From contig CM028909.1 in NCBI GenBank assembly GCA_016801845.1, positions 19,710,813 through 19,774,812 on the forward strand: a stretch of DNA of 64,000 nucleotides, given 5' to 3'. The notes beneath the pieces are model-generated. The model searched no databases, was not told the DNA's origin, and saw only the letters and a program-made list of their open reading frames with translations. A program made the translations under genes and the position numbers. Positions 36,579 through 52,452 of this stretch are shown one piece after another. The DNA comes from Polydactylus sextarius. Its lineage: Eukaryota; Chordata; Actinopteri; Polynemidae. Numbering within the stretch: position 1 is the stretch's first letter; every line of letters begins with the position of its first letter.

Positions 36579-36615
<37 letters not shown>
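36579..36615. repeat. (CA)18 microsatellite
   Basis: Begins after CCACCCTGC. Together with (GT)15 146 bp upstream it forms a long inverted repeat of simple sequence. Confidence 0.96.
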
Positions 36616-36619
<4 letters not shown>

Positions 36620-36710
36620 TTATGTTATGACAGGACGGACAGATAAGCCTGGCGCTCACAGACCAAATACACTCACACTGCACCGTGGGAAACGAGTATG
36701 AGTGAAACAA

Positions 36711-36770
36711 GTGTGTGTATGTGTGTGTGTGTGGGTGTGTGTGTGTGAGTGGGTGTGTGTGGTGTGTGTG
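36711..36770. repeat. Imperfect (GT)n tract
   Basis: GT array with several GG and GA interruptions over 60 bp. Confidence 0.9.
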
Positions 36771-36921
36771 ATCCAACTACTACAAAGGCTATATTTCTTC
36801 ATTTTCCACTGTCCAACTAAATTTTATTTTATATATCCTCACATACTTCAAATCTCTTTATTCCTTCACGCTTCACCGATATTAACAACTGAAATATGTG
36901 TCAATTTACTATAATACACTG

Positions 36922-36959
36922 AGTGTGTGTGTGTGCGTGTGTGTGTGTGTGCGTGTGTT
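36922..36959. repeat. Imperfect (GT)n tract with GC steps
   Basis: GT array with two GC substitutions, which keep the purine-pyrimidine alternation. Confidence 0.92.
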
Positions 36960-37066
36960 CACTGTTACTCAAGGACACTTAAATGCTGATAAGTGGCACG
37001 ACACAACAACCCGACATCTAGAAACCTTGAGTGCACTCAGCCAAAGTATCTCACACACTAAACATA

Positions 37067-40213
<3,147 letters not shown>

Positions 40214-40364
40214 TTAGTTAAACAGTTAAAGTGATAATGTTTTGCTACAGATTTTACATCCACAGGTTTTTGCTTTCTCAGCACACCTTGAATGTTCCTG
40301 TGGGATGAGTTGTATCACAAACCTTCCATTCTAATTCTACACGATTTTCACCCCAGGCATATCA

Positions 40365-40430
40365 TGCAAATTGGATTAATGTTAGCATGCTAACCATAAG
40401 CACAGAGCACCACAGAGCCATAAGGCAGGG
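40365..40430 (+). repeat. Possible teleost repeat remnant (TTAGCATGCTAA)
   Basis: TAATGTTAGCATGCTAACCA followed by AAGCACAGAGCACCACAGAGCC resembles a fish repeat I recall that is rich in GTTAGCATGCTAAC and ends with AGCACTGCTGTGCC / CTCACAGAGC. It is short and diverged, so this is a tentative call. Confidence 0.4.
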
Positions 40431-40984
40431 GGTTTATTTGAGAAACCAAGGTAAGCATTTACAGCTGTTCAGAATAGGGCAGAGGCTGAGAGGCCTGCAG
40501 TTACAAAGCGGCACCAGAAGCAATACAAACAGCTTCAGTCTCTATTGAAAGGTGTTTTCAGTGTTGCATTGTTTTGTACACAAACTGGGTTAGACATAAT
40601 CACTGCATGGAGGTGATCTTGCCCTCAAAATATGAAAAATAGAAATTTGTCCACCCCAGTATTTCCTCTGACAAGTAATCAAATAACTCCAACATCTAAA
40701 AAAATGTCATTTCTCTCCTTAAAGTCACTTTTCCCAACACCATGCACAGTTAATTACTCCGAGGTCCACAACACAAGAGTAACACCCTCTGTTTAAAGAA
40801 CACCACCACTGATTCACAAACATAAACCAATGTGTTACTGCTTTTAATTTTTACATCTTTTTTCAATATAAGAGTTGGGAGGACAAGCTGATTTTCATTC
40901 TCAGTCACTCTTTTGTCTGTACTTGGTTTATCTATCCATCCATCCATCTGGGGTTGGGCCTGGAGAGTAGCAGTCTCATGTCTG

Positions 40985-41210
40985 TACAGTTAATGAAGCT
41001 ACAGCCAGCAGCTATATCCTAGCTTAGCTCAAAGACTGGCAACAAGTGAGACAAACCAAAACTCACCCAAGAGCACCTCTAAATCTCACTTGACATGTTA
41101 GACCCTGTGTGTTTGATGTGCACAAAAACCTAAGTGTAAAAATGGGGGCAGCCTATCTTGGGATCATTTATTTCCTGGCTTTAGCAGAAACCCAGCACCT
41201 CTCCACAAGG
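40985..41210 (+). repeat. Teleost dispersed repeat (AGCTTAGC..AAAGACTGG)
   Basis: GAAGCTACAGCCAGCAGC, TAGCTTAGCTCAAAGACTGG, AGCACCTCTAAATCTCACT, TGTTTGATGTGCACAAAAAC and AAGTGTAAAAA occur in the same order as in an abundant fish repeat I recall (GTTAGCTTAGCATAAAGACTGG, GCACCTCTAAAGCTCACT, CAAAAACCAAAGTGTAAAAA, TATTTCTTGGC). The copy ends near TTTATTTCCTGGC. It is non-coding, moderately diverged, with class unverified. Confidence 0.8.
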
Positions 41211-44200
41211 CAATCTTTGTAAGTTTTGCACTGGTGGAAAGAATCTAAAAACAAAAACAACAATGTTGTGTCTTAATATTTCATCCATCCAACACATTTG
41301 TATGCTGGAGTTTAGCATTATTGCTTCAAAGGAATGTTGAAAAAGCTACAGACTTTTAGTCTTGTTCAGTAAGAGTTGAGAAGCATAAATTTAATTTGAC
41401 AGTACAATGGAAACATCAATGATTCCGCATCTAACAGTTTATTTAGTTCAGTGGCAGCTATACAACAAAAATAAAACAATAAAACAAAACAGCTATACAA
41501 CACTGTAAAATACCAAGAGAAAGTTTCCATCATAGAGCGAAACAAACACCAAAATCTTTTCCACATCAAATGCTCCTTTTCAAACACACAAACATACACA
41601 CCACACAACCACATGAACAGCAGAGTGCCCGTAGAGTACAAAAGCCAGAACAGGAGTTAGTGATGTCATTTTTCATGCATATCAGAGAATGATATTCATT
41701 AGCAAGGAAGATCATAAGGTGGTCCATGTGGTACGATAATCATCAGCAGTCTCACCCAGACACACATGCACATGCACACGCACACACACACTTTATTTAC
41801 TATCTCAAAATATGTCCACATAAGAAAGATGGAAAGATAGACCAAGAAGGGAAAGCAAAGGAACTTAAAAGATGACAGAGAGAACTTGTGTTGTCTTGTG
41901 CAGAAATGATCTCATCAAGACAGAAACTGCTAACACTGATGTCATCTTGTGATACACAATAGGCCTGACAACGACAAACCATCACCACAGACCATGTAAC
42001 AAATAACAAAGTAACAACCAAGACAAATTAAACGGGTGGACCTGCGATGGAAGAAGTTGTGATTTTGAACCTGTAATTTGTGATGGCACAGCCTGTACTT
42101 GTGAACAAACACACAAGAGTGGCACCTCAACAAACCTCAGCTGACATCTTTTTATCTAAATATCAGTGTTTATCACTAATGACAAGATCCCGTAAATATA
42201 TCCAAAACCAAACAGATAGCATGTATCACAGAGGTCTATACCAGTTATTAGTCAGGGACACCCACCTCATTCCTGTCCCATGAGACTGTGTCGTTTCTAC
42301 GGGAACAATGATTCACTGAAAGAAATTGAAAGTGTCTTTCTGTTTTTGCTCTGGCTGCAACTCATTGTACACTTCTTTCATATTCCAGTTTATTTCCCTT
42401 CATCTCTATAATTTGCTCAAGTTTGCTATTTCCTTGCCTGTTGCCTGTCTAAGGGAGAGCCATGTGTGTGCCCACGTGCGCATGTATCATTTTTCACCAC
42501 ATGGAAGAAAAAAGCAGCTTTTGATTCTAAAATGCACAACCAGATGACAGATTTGTAACTGTTTAACAAGACCCCATTACAATCATTCTCTTTTGGAGTT
42601 TGACAGGCTTGAAAACCTGATCCAGGCCAACCAGAACACTAACACCTCTGGTCTGAGTCTGCTTTTAATGAGCCTTAAGCAAAACCCAGTTCCGAATAAT
42701 GTCACACTAACGCATTTCTTCTGACATTTTCAACATGGTAAGTTCATCAACTTGGCATGATAGCCCACCTGTAGAGAATATTAGCTCAGGATGTAAGGAA
42801 CACTTACATGGCTGTTAAGCAGTAAAACACTGGGTTTTAAATATTTCAAGAGCATCTGCTGAGCTGAAATGTCACTGAGTGCAATACTGACCACAGAAAG
42901 AAAGGAGTTCACTTTTTTCATTGCAGTTCATCCTAGTATTTTGTGATGACTGAACTGAGATCCATCACTAACGCTAACACTAATGTACAGCCATATTATC
43001 TAAGCAACATCATAAGCACACACAAGTGCCAACAATAAGCATTTAAAATGGACATTGTTCTTAAAACTGGTATTACAAAACACCGATGTTTATTGATGTT
43101 CAAGACCTACGGACTGGTTATTACTTTTGTTTTCTCATCCATATGTTCGGTAGAGTTTGTACATCCTTAGTAAAATAGCCTTCCCACATCTTCTTCTTGA
43201 GTATGACACTTGATATTTCAAGGAATGATAACGACCAGTCTTCCAACTTCATTGACAAAAACAATATGATGTGTGTTCATGTCCTGCAGAATAATACAGA
43301 TTTGTGATCTGACACTTCTATCAGTATGATGACACTTTGTGCCCTACAAAACCAAATCATTTATAAAAGATGAATACATTCATGTGTCAAGTGATCTTGC
43401 TATGGTCAAGTTTCAATAAGGTTTAGGCTCAAAAATGATGAAACACTTGTGAACTTTCACACACTCCCGCTGCATCGTGGTCAACCTGCAAGTTCACTCG
43501 GCAATGAGGATAATTCATACTGGACCCAGCAGCAAGTGCCAAGCAAATCACGTGATGTCCAGAACAGCTATAAACTGTTCATATACCAAGGTAACCTGTT
43601 AAATGTTAGTGTTGGTGGTATCTTTACTGCATTTCTCACAAATGGAGCACCAGCTGTCACTGTTTCACTGTGAAGGATGTGGTTTGCCTTGAATGAAATA
43701 TGCTATTACCATCAATGGTGGTGCCTGTCTATTTACTTAAACTTGAATTTAGATTTCCTGACTCCAGCATTTAATGAGCAACAATCTTTAAGCCCAATGA
43801 ATGGCTGTTTTCAATTGTTATCAGCTAGATGAAGGTTTGTAAGACTATACTTCCCCTGATATGCACCCATCAGTGCAGGATGTCTACTGCACGTCTCCCT
43901 TCCATCTTATACTACTCTCCATTAACAACCTTTCTAAATTCACAGCTGCTTCTTTCATTGTGCCTCCTTTCATCTGCTCCTCAAGTTTTCCTTCAACCTC
44001 TCCATTCGTTCCACTTCAACTCTCCCTGCAGGTGAAAAGGTCTGCGACCCCATAACTTAATAGACCCTAGTTGTGGCCTTCCTTCACATCATTTCTCACA
44101 GTCAGTCTTCTCCCACCATCATCTATCCAAACATTAGCCTTTCCATCAACACCTCCTCCTGTTATTTCATTTCTTCCTGCATTAAACTACCACCATGTCC

Positions 44201-45993
44201 TCCCACTTACTGCACCCTTTTTTTTAAGCACTTTCCTTTCCGTCCTCTTGTTTTCATTCTTTTTTTCGGGTACCCAGCATGGCAGTTTCTTTTTTCCTTT
44301 ATTTTCTTTGATCTGTACTTCCTAATCTCTTCCAGAGGGGATTTGCTGGCTGGTTTACACTGTTTGAGATGCGGAAATGATATCCAGAGCCTGACACCCC
44401 TCTCTCTTACCCATTTGCTTGCGTATTTCAATACTATGCAGCATGGCTCTAAAATTCAATATGGAAATTGAACAATCATTAATATAGCATGAAACAGGAC
44501 TTGAATAGTGTGCTTCAGCATGGTAGCAGTTAATTTAGCAATTTGGAGGAATTAGTTTGTATGGTTTTTCATCTCTATTGATGACAACAGAAAGTATCTG
44601 AAACATTTCTCATTTCATGTTACTCTGCAGACTATGTGATTATGTTACCTACTAAGAAAAGGGCAGCATCACAGTTTCCCAATGTATTAGTCTAATAGGA
44701 TTTATTATTTTGTAAATTAAGAAGACAGAAGCATGGCAACAAACTGTAGACAGGTGTGCTATTTACTGGATGTATTTAAAGAGGAAAAACTAATCAGAGG
44801 CTACATGATTCATTTCCAGGCTATTCCTAACCCTGACTGCAGCAGAAAATAACCGATCTCAGGAGTCATGATGCCTCCAAATTTACCTGCCTCAAGTCTC
44901 TCAGGGTTTTTGGGTTTGCCAATTGGTCGATTCTTCCTTAATAGTTATGGCTTGATCAAGCATCTTACAGCCATGATCCTGCAATGTTATTACAGCAACA
45001 TTTGTTGTACAGTTAATGTCCTCTGTCCAGTATTGTGCCACCTGAAGGTCCTGTATATAAGACAGGACAATACAGTGTACTGTGAATAATTATGTCTATC
45101 TCAGTGCAATGCAGTTGCATCAAACTTTTACTACAAACTGGAGATAATCATCCTCAGATTCCTAACCACATTGTTCCACATTGTAAGAAAGGTTGCTACA
45201 TTTAGCCAGTCGTGTTCTGTAGAAATCTCACCGTCAGCAACCTTTCACTAACCTTACGCCTCCTTGTTTCACCCAAGTGGATCTTTTCCTAGTCTCTTCC
45301 CATCAACCTCTTTGTCTCTGACTGTATTTTCCATGATGTTCCTCTGGAAACCACTTACTCAGCATCCTCTGCCTCACTCATGTTTCACCCCATCTCACCC
45401 AGCAGTGGAAAGATACCAATTATAGCCATTCTATATATCTTTAGTCTTAACATGTCAAAATTTGCACTAAAACATGTCTGTACATTTTTAATATAAGTGT
45501 GGCAAAAACTAAAGAAAGGGCTTATCTCACATGTTCAAGATATATGATATTAGTATATAATATATATTAGATGTAGAAAAAGCAAAAAAATACATTTTAA
45601 CAGGAGTGTAATTTGTGCTATAAGTCATCTTACTGTAGCTACCTGTCGCCAGGTGACGTTGACAAATGTATAGTAAATGTGTGTAGACCAGTTCAGATGG
45701 CCTTGTAGAATACGCGACACTCTGAGATGACCTTAACTCTCCCCCTAATCTGTTGCGGCATGATGCTGTTACACGCTTGGGTAGCTTTTTGTTGGTGATC
45801 CAGAAATTGTCTGCAGTCAGCAACTTGGCGAAAACCTCCCAATTTTTTATTTATGTAGTACTTTTTCCAAGAACACACCAACTTTAACACAACATATCTT
45901 TCATTGCTGTACATTAACACTCATTTTCAGGTATAAGGTTCCTTTACAAAGCTATCGGAAAAAGTTTGGGTTTTTTTCCTGTTTCACTTCCAC
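41211..45993. other. Long noncoding stretch
   Basis: About 4.8 kb without a microsatellite longer than ten units. 43840-44340 is pyrimidine-rich on the plus strand and opens chance frames. A small perfect hairpin, GTCCTGT / ACAGGAC, sits at about 45049-45069. The 74-codon frame at 43449-43673 looks balanced in composition but matches no family I know. No repeat identified. Confidence 0.55.
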
Positions 45994-46087
45994 TTAACCC
46001 TAACCCTAACCCACCACACTGGCATCTTGCAAAATCAAGAAAATTTCATAATCAATTTGATATTCCTAATCCCTAATCCCTAATCCC
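45994..46087. repeat. Telomere-like (TAACCC)3 and nearby (TAATCCC)3
   Basis: TTAACCCTAACCCTAACCC at 45994-46012 is three units of vertebrate telomere sequence. Some 55 bp later, three perfect TAATCCC heptamers occupy 46067-46087. The first may be an interstitial telomere trace or a scrap of the TTAGGG-rich fish repeat. The second also creates three TAATCC sites (OTX/CRX/PITX type). Confidence 0.75.
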
Positions 46088-47917
46088 TACCCAAGAAGTC
46101 ATCAATCAGATGTAGTGCACTACAGTTACATACATTATTTATCTTAAAATCATTTATTACTATTTGTCTTAAAACAATCAAAGTATAAGTGACTAACAGA
46201 AATGGTTTCACATTATCTCATGGCGTGTCAACATTCAGATATTTCTTCAGTATACGAAATCAAAAATATATTAAGAATTATATGGCTGCATGTATTTGTA
46301 AAAGCTAAGAGCAGCAACAGACAAATAGATGTCTGACCAATCCTGCTTTCAACCATGAAACTCAATCTACCATTTTAAAAGTTAGAGCTAGTAAAATGTC
46401 CTCATTTAAGGTTTTTCTATTATGTGAGGACGCTGAGACCCTCATGGCTTTTGTGTGCATGTCCTGCTCCTATTGTTTCCTGGCAAAGATGCTGCCTCCA
46501 TTTCCCAACAACCTCCTATTTAACAATACACCACCTGCACCACCATCCGCCACTGAGACACATTTCTCTTCACCACACCTCCTTATCTAGTCACTCACAG
46601 GGGATGAGAGTCTATCCCCAGCCTTATCACAGAGTCCAGAAATCCCTGCCCTCTGTCAGTCTGCCAGCAGAACTCATGTACATGTATCCCATTGCTGGTT
46701 AAAACCTAAACAGCTTTTCTCTGTGTGCTGCATATTTGGAGTTAGAGATCATGTTTTGGACATGGTGGTGTATTCCGTCTTTTATGCTTTTCTTGGAACT
46801 TAATTTTCAACCTGCTAAGCTCATTGCTTGTTTTTTTACTTCCTTCTGTCCTTTTGCTTTATGTCACTTTTTCCACATGTTCCTCCCCTTCTCCTCCATA
46901 AGGCTGAAGCTGAACACAGTGAGGACGCCAGGCCCCTCTTACCACAATTGGCCACTTGTACGTTGATCAATCATTGTGTGAATCCAACATGTCATTTATT
47001 GTTTACTTTCATGGTTGTTGCCACGAAAGGTCAAAACCAGATCAATGTACAACTGTCAAGTGTGATGAACCATACCCTTGTGTTTCCTGCCTGATTCTGA
47101 CATGGTACTGTCACTGTATTTACATCCCCTCAGTTGGCCGGTAATATATATTTTGGTCCTTAACCCATGCGATTGTAGTACAGTAAATAACTTGTGGGCA
47201 AACCATGGCTCAGTCATAGTAAATTAGGCCAGGACTGGACTTGGATATTTGCCTTTTTGAGCATAGCTTCAAAATTCCATGGTCATGGAAGTGAAACTGA
47301 AATGAACATTTCCCAGACATGGCATCCTGGCCACTGCTCCTGGAATATGAATCAACTTTTAGCTTTTACTTTCCTTGTTTCTCATCTATCCCAACTCTAC
47401 TGCCCTATTTCCCTATGTCCTTTCTCTTCTTGTCAATGTTTCTCTTTACTCTGCTCCTCTTTGTTAAATCTCCAGATGGTTATCAAGTTTTTTCTGCAGC
47501 TGACTCATTAGTACCCTGTTAAAACAGTAAGAAGGAGGATACAGGCATGACATCATTGCTCCTCTCCACTTGTTCTTATTTTCTTTTCTTTTTTCCCCCT
47601 CATTTTTACAGGTCATTTTTCAAGTAGCAGGAGTTACGGTTTGATTCTGTAAAAATTATGTAGAGATATATTATGTAAAGAATATAACAGATTTCTTTTA
47701 GAATAAATATAAAATTAATTAGAATCAATCATTTTTTTTACCCACAACATCACACTGACTGAATTCAGTCATATATCAATTAAAGGATTTGAATCTGTTT
47801 TTTTTTTTTTTTTTTCTTGTACAGATTTTACATGATTGTTTTCATTTCTCATTAATATAACTCTGAGGAGGCTTCTGAGGAATAAACTGTTAACCAGTTC
47901 CCTTCAAGTCACCTTTT
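46088..47917. other. Noncoding stretch
   Basis: AT-rich with pyrimidine-rich segments (46750-46900, 47380-47470) and a T run at about 47800-47815. No coding frame recognised. Confidence 0.6.
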
Positions 47918-48075
47918 TTCCCCCTGTTTTATTCTTTCTTTACTTTCCCCATATGGCAGCACTGATGTGTTTTAACAGTCAATGTGTTCTCTAATTTTCA
48001 CACTCCCTCCCCATTCTCTTTTCCCCTCCATATGGCAGCATCTTTGCGTTTTAACAGTTAACCTGCTCTGTGACC
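47918..48075 (+). repeat. 79-bp tandem duplication
   Basis: CATATGGCAGCA followed by GTTTTAACAGT recurs at 47950 and 48029 (offset 79), each preceded by a pyrimidine-rich leader (TTTACTTTCCCC and TTTTCCCCTC). Two diverged units are visible. Confidence 0.7.
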
Positions 48076-48541
48076 CCCCATGGCTAAAGCAGATGTCTGC
48101 CTGCTCCCTCCATTAACAATAAGCAAAAAAAACATCTCCACTGCTTTTATTCCTGTGAATTTACCCAATTTTTCTTCCATTTCCCTCTCACACTTTCCTT
48201 CGATCTCCCCAAATTTCTGTTTCTGTTTCTTTAGTGGCCATGTGTTGATTATTAAGGGCAGTGAGTCATGCTCTGTATTTGAGGCAGTATCCACAAAACA
48301 TCCTGGGACTCAAAGTAGCGTTTAACAGCAAGGAGCAAAATAAGGTGCACATCAGTCCTGGTAATGGCGATCCTATGTGTTTGGTTTAAGTACAAACTTA
48401 AGCTTTATAGCCTGAGAAGTTAAAGGTAGTCCAGACAAGATCTGTCCATAATCAGTGACGTACTAAAGGTAAGCAAACCTTAATCATGGAAAAACACAAT
48501 AGTGAACTTTTTAGTGGTGTATTTTGATTACAGCAAATAAC

Positions 48542-48574
<33 letters not shown>
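48542..48574. repeat. (AAT)11 microsatellite
   Basis: Uninterrupted trinucleotide array; its minus-strand translation gives poly-isoleucine. Confidence 0.97.
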
Positions 48575-48575
<1 letters not shown>

Positions 48576-49184
48576 TACATTACCAGATGACATGAAGCTG
48601 ATTTTGTGCTCATTGACGCAATATTAGAAGGATAAGTACTATGACACAGAAGTGTCATTCTTAGTTTAAATTTTCATTTAATCGCTGACTCAAGGATACG
48701 TTTGTAAAATTACTTCCAGTTATATAGAGGTTTACCATGTCACCTGTACAGCAACAGGTCTGGCTGATCAGAATATGTTTTTGGACAGATAAAAACTTTG
48801 ACCCAGTATCTACAATCAGTGAACTAAGGTGTGGTGGAAGGACAATGTTGCAGGGCTGTTATTATATTTAACCTCATGCTGTTACACGCAGACCTTGTCT
48901 CTAACAGGCAACACTTGAGGCTGGAATATTGAAAATGCAACTCCAGTATCACTTTGCAGTCAACAGGGAGGGAAAGGCAAAGGCTTCATTATCCAAGGCT
49001 GACTGATGACACGTTACACTAAGCAGGACAATAGCTACAATGTGCACAACATGCACTTTAAATTTTAGATGCACTACCAAACTACCAACAAAGGTGTAGC
49101 TCTACTTAACTTCTGTGGTGCACTTATGATGCGCGGTTAAGTTGTTCCGTAGCCACTGTTCCTCCAGTGGAAAGTTCACATTCG
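48575..49184. other. Noncoding stretch, nothing recognised
   Basis: AT-rich DNA with no supported feature. Confidence 0.6.
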
Positions 49185-49460
49185 TTAAGAAATAAATGGA
49201 TTGTATTTATATGGCACTTTTCTAGTTATGATGACAAGCACTTCACACAATGAGTCACATTTACATATATAAACACACATTAACACAGCACTTACATCTG
49301 CAGCTCTTCTCTATCACACAGACACACACACACTCATGGCACACTGGGGACAGTTTAGAGTTCAGTATCATACACAAAGACACACTTGGCCATGCAGAAT
49401 GGAGGAGCCGAACCATTGACCTTCCAATTAGTTGATAACTCATCCTGAGGCACAACTGTT
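49185..49460 (+). repeat. Teleost dispersed repeat (GTATTTATATxGCxCTTTTCTAG)
   Basis: GGATTGTATTTATATGGCAC then TTTTCTAGT, AGCACTTCACACA, AGTCACATTTAC, CACTCATGGCA, TTCAGTATCAT, AAAGACACACTTGGCCATGC and GGAGGAGCCGAACCATTGAC follow the order of a very common fish repeat I recall (GTATTTATATAGCGCTTTTC, AAGCGCTTTACAC, GTTCAGTGTCTTGCCCAAG, GACACTTTGGCATGC, GGAGGAGCCGGGGATCGAAC, CTGAGCCAC). The copy is mutated, includes a small CA expansion near 49322, and is non-coding. Confidence 0.82.
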
Positions 49461-50641
<1,181 letters not shown>

Positions 50642-50741
50642 CAAGCTTTTCACACACGTCATCTCAACAATGTTCATTCAGTGTTAACTGCTCACTGCAG
50701 TGGTAAAGACATGACCTGCAGGTGTAGAAAATCACCCCTGA

Positions 50742-50764
50742 CCACACACACACACACACACACA
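50742..50764. repeat. (CA)11 microsatellite
   Basis: Short perfect CA array about 105 bp right of the AC/AT compound array. Confidence 0.95.
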
Positions 50765-50953
50765 TGTATTGTTGTGTCTGGGGCAGACAAAACTAAATGT
50801 TGTGTTGTTTTTGAATAAAAGACAAGTACTTAACTGCATAGTTAGCATCCCTGACAAAGTGATAGATGTTCCTCTTCTGCCAAGACAAGACAATTTGTCT
50901 TTTTCCATCCATCCAGGTTTTATTTATTTATTGTCTTTATATCTTTGTTTTCC

Positions 50954-50977
50954 TTTTTTTTTTTTTTTTTTTTTTTT
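50954..50977. repeat. (T)24 homopolymer
   Basis: Uninterrupted T run, in the orientation expected for the tail of a minus-strand retroposon, but no retroposon body was recognised beside it. Confidence 0.95.
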
Positions 50978-51309
50978 GGTGTTCAGAGTTGAAGGATGAA
51001 TTACCCCCAGCTCTTCTGTGAGTGTCACATCCAGCGATGGTTTGGCTTTGGTAGGCTTACGTACCAGACTCAGCCTGAGTCCAAACTTCACAAACTGTTC
51101 ATTGTTTGAAAGCTCTAAATCTCCTGATTCTATCTGTGCATGTCCATACCACTGTAACAACAGCTGATGGATGTGGTTCAAACTTGTGGTTATGACTCCA
51201 AATTGTTTTCAGCGCAAAATATAATTCACAGGTGTAATGGGTTTACTGCCATACAGTTGAATACCCGCACCGCCCAATCCAGTGGCAGGTAATTAGTGCT
51301 TAAACTTAT

Positions 51310-51570
51310 GAGTTTTGTTGTGTTAAGTCACAATGGTCTTGACCTTTGACCTTTAGCTGCCAACATCTAATCAGTTCACCATGGATGCCAAGTGATTCTT
51401 AGAGTCAAATTTGAAATGCGTCCCTCATGGCATCACTGAGACAGTGCATTTATAAAGCACCAAGTTCCAATAAATTCATGAGAAAAAACTCCATGTGAAT
51501 GTTTGTGCCAAATCTGAATAGATTCCCACTAGAGATAATGTGTTCACAGGAATGCAGAGAAAAAAGATTA
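51310..51570 (+). repeat. Teleost dispersed repeat (TGACCTTTGACCTTT...ATCTAATCAGTTCA)
   Basis: GTCTTGACCTTTGACCTTT, CATCTAATCAGTTCACC, CAAATTTGAAATGCGTCCCTCA, GTGAATGTTTGTGCCAAATC and GTTCACAGGAATG follow the layout of a fish repeat I recall (GTGACCTTGACCTTTGACC, AAAATCTAATCAGTTCATCC, TGTGCCAAATTTGAAGAAAT, TCCCTCAAGG, GTTCACAAGAATGG). The phrase around GTGCCAAAT appears as a second partial unit. It carries a perfect DR1 nuclear-receptor site, TGACCTTTGACCT, at 51340-51352. Confidence 0.8.
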
Positions 51571-52406
51571 ATCCTCTAAATTTAACAGAAGGTGTTACAA
51601 TTCAGTCATCCCTTTTATTCGCTTTATCTTATCTGTAATCTCCTCAGGCTTGTCTAACCTCATCTCTCCTCCAGATGTGGAACAACAGTTGTGGACGATT
51701 CAAAGTCAGATACATTCCTTCAAAACTCACCAAAGCTTCGCAGAAAACACTCAGCATGCCTCTTCTCTTAAAGCCATTATCACCGTTCTCCTTTCCAAAC
51801 TATTTTAAGTTCTTTCAGTATCTGTCACTGTGACACGTTCTCTCTGCGACGGAGGAAAGAAAAGGAGTCAATTTATCACTGTAGCTTCTTTTCATTTCAA
51901 CTGAAGCAGTGAAGGACAATATGACCCCATGTTCCTTCAACTGTAGGCTAAATGTTTCTGAAGTCGCCTTTGAATTATTTGCCCACTCAGATGTGAAAAA
52001 CATCACATACCAGGACAGAGGAAAAAGTCACCCAACTTCATTCTTCAAATCGGAAGCAATTTCAAATATGTGATTTGTTAGGAGCTATTATAGTCTGTGT
52101 GGTCTACAACTCCCCATTTTTCCTCCTGATCCTGTTGTGGAGCTACTTAGGGGGAGGTCTGACCCTGAGTTCCTGCTCTCACCCCTAAAATACACACCTC
52201 CTGCCTCTCCTTTATCACACACTGTTTTCCACTCCTGCTGTTGCTTTCACCTTTCCACACTCTCTCTTTTCTGGTTTGCTATTCAGCCCGTCGTTCTGCT
52301 CTGCTTCGTTTCCTTTCCAAACAAACAGCAGCTATTTTCTTTCTCTTTTTTCATCGTTTCTCAAAAGAAACTTTTCTTGTTCAAGGCGCTTGCACCGTCT
52401 GGCTTC
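51571..52406. other. Noncoding stretch
   Basis: No feature recognised. 52190-52390 is pyrimidine-rich on the plus strand and opens a chance 115-codon frame. Confidence 0.6.

Positions 52407-52447
<41 letters not shown>
52407..52447. repeat. (GT)n(GA)n compound microsatellite
   Basis: Six GT units switch to about 14 GA units at about 52420. Confidence 0.96.
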
Positions 52448-52452
<5 letters not shown>

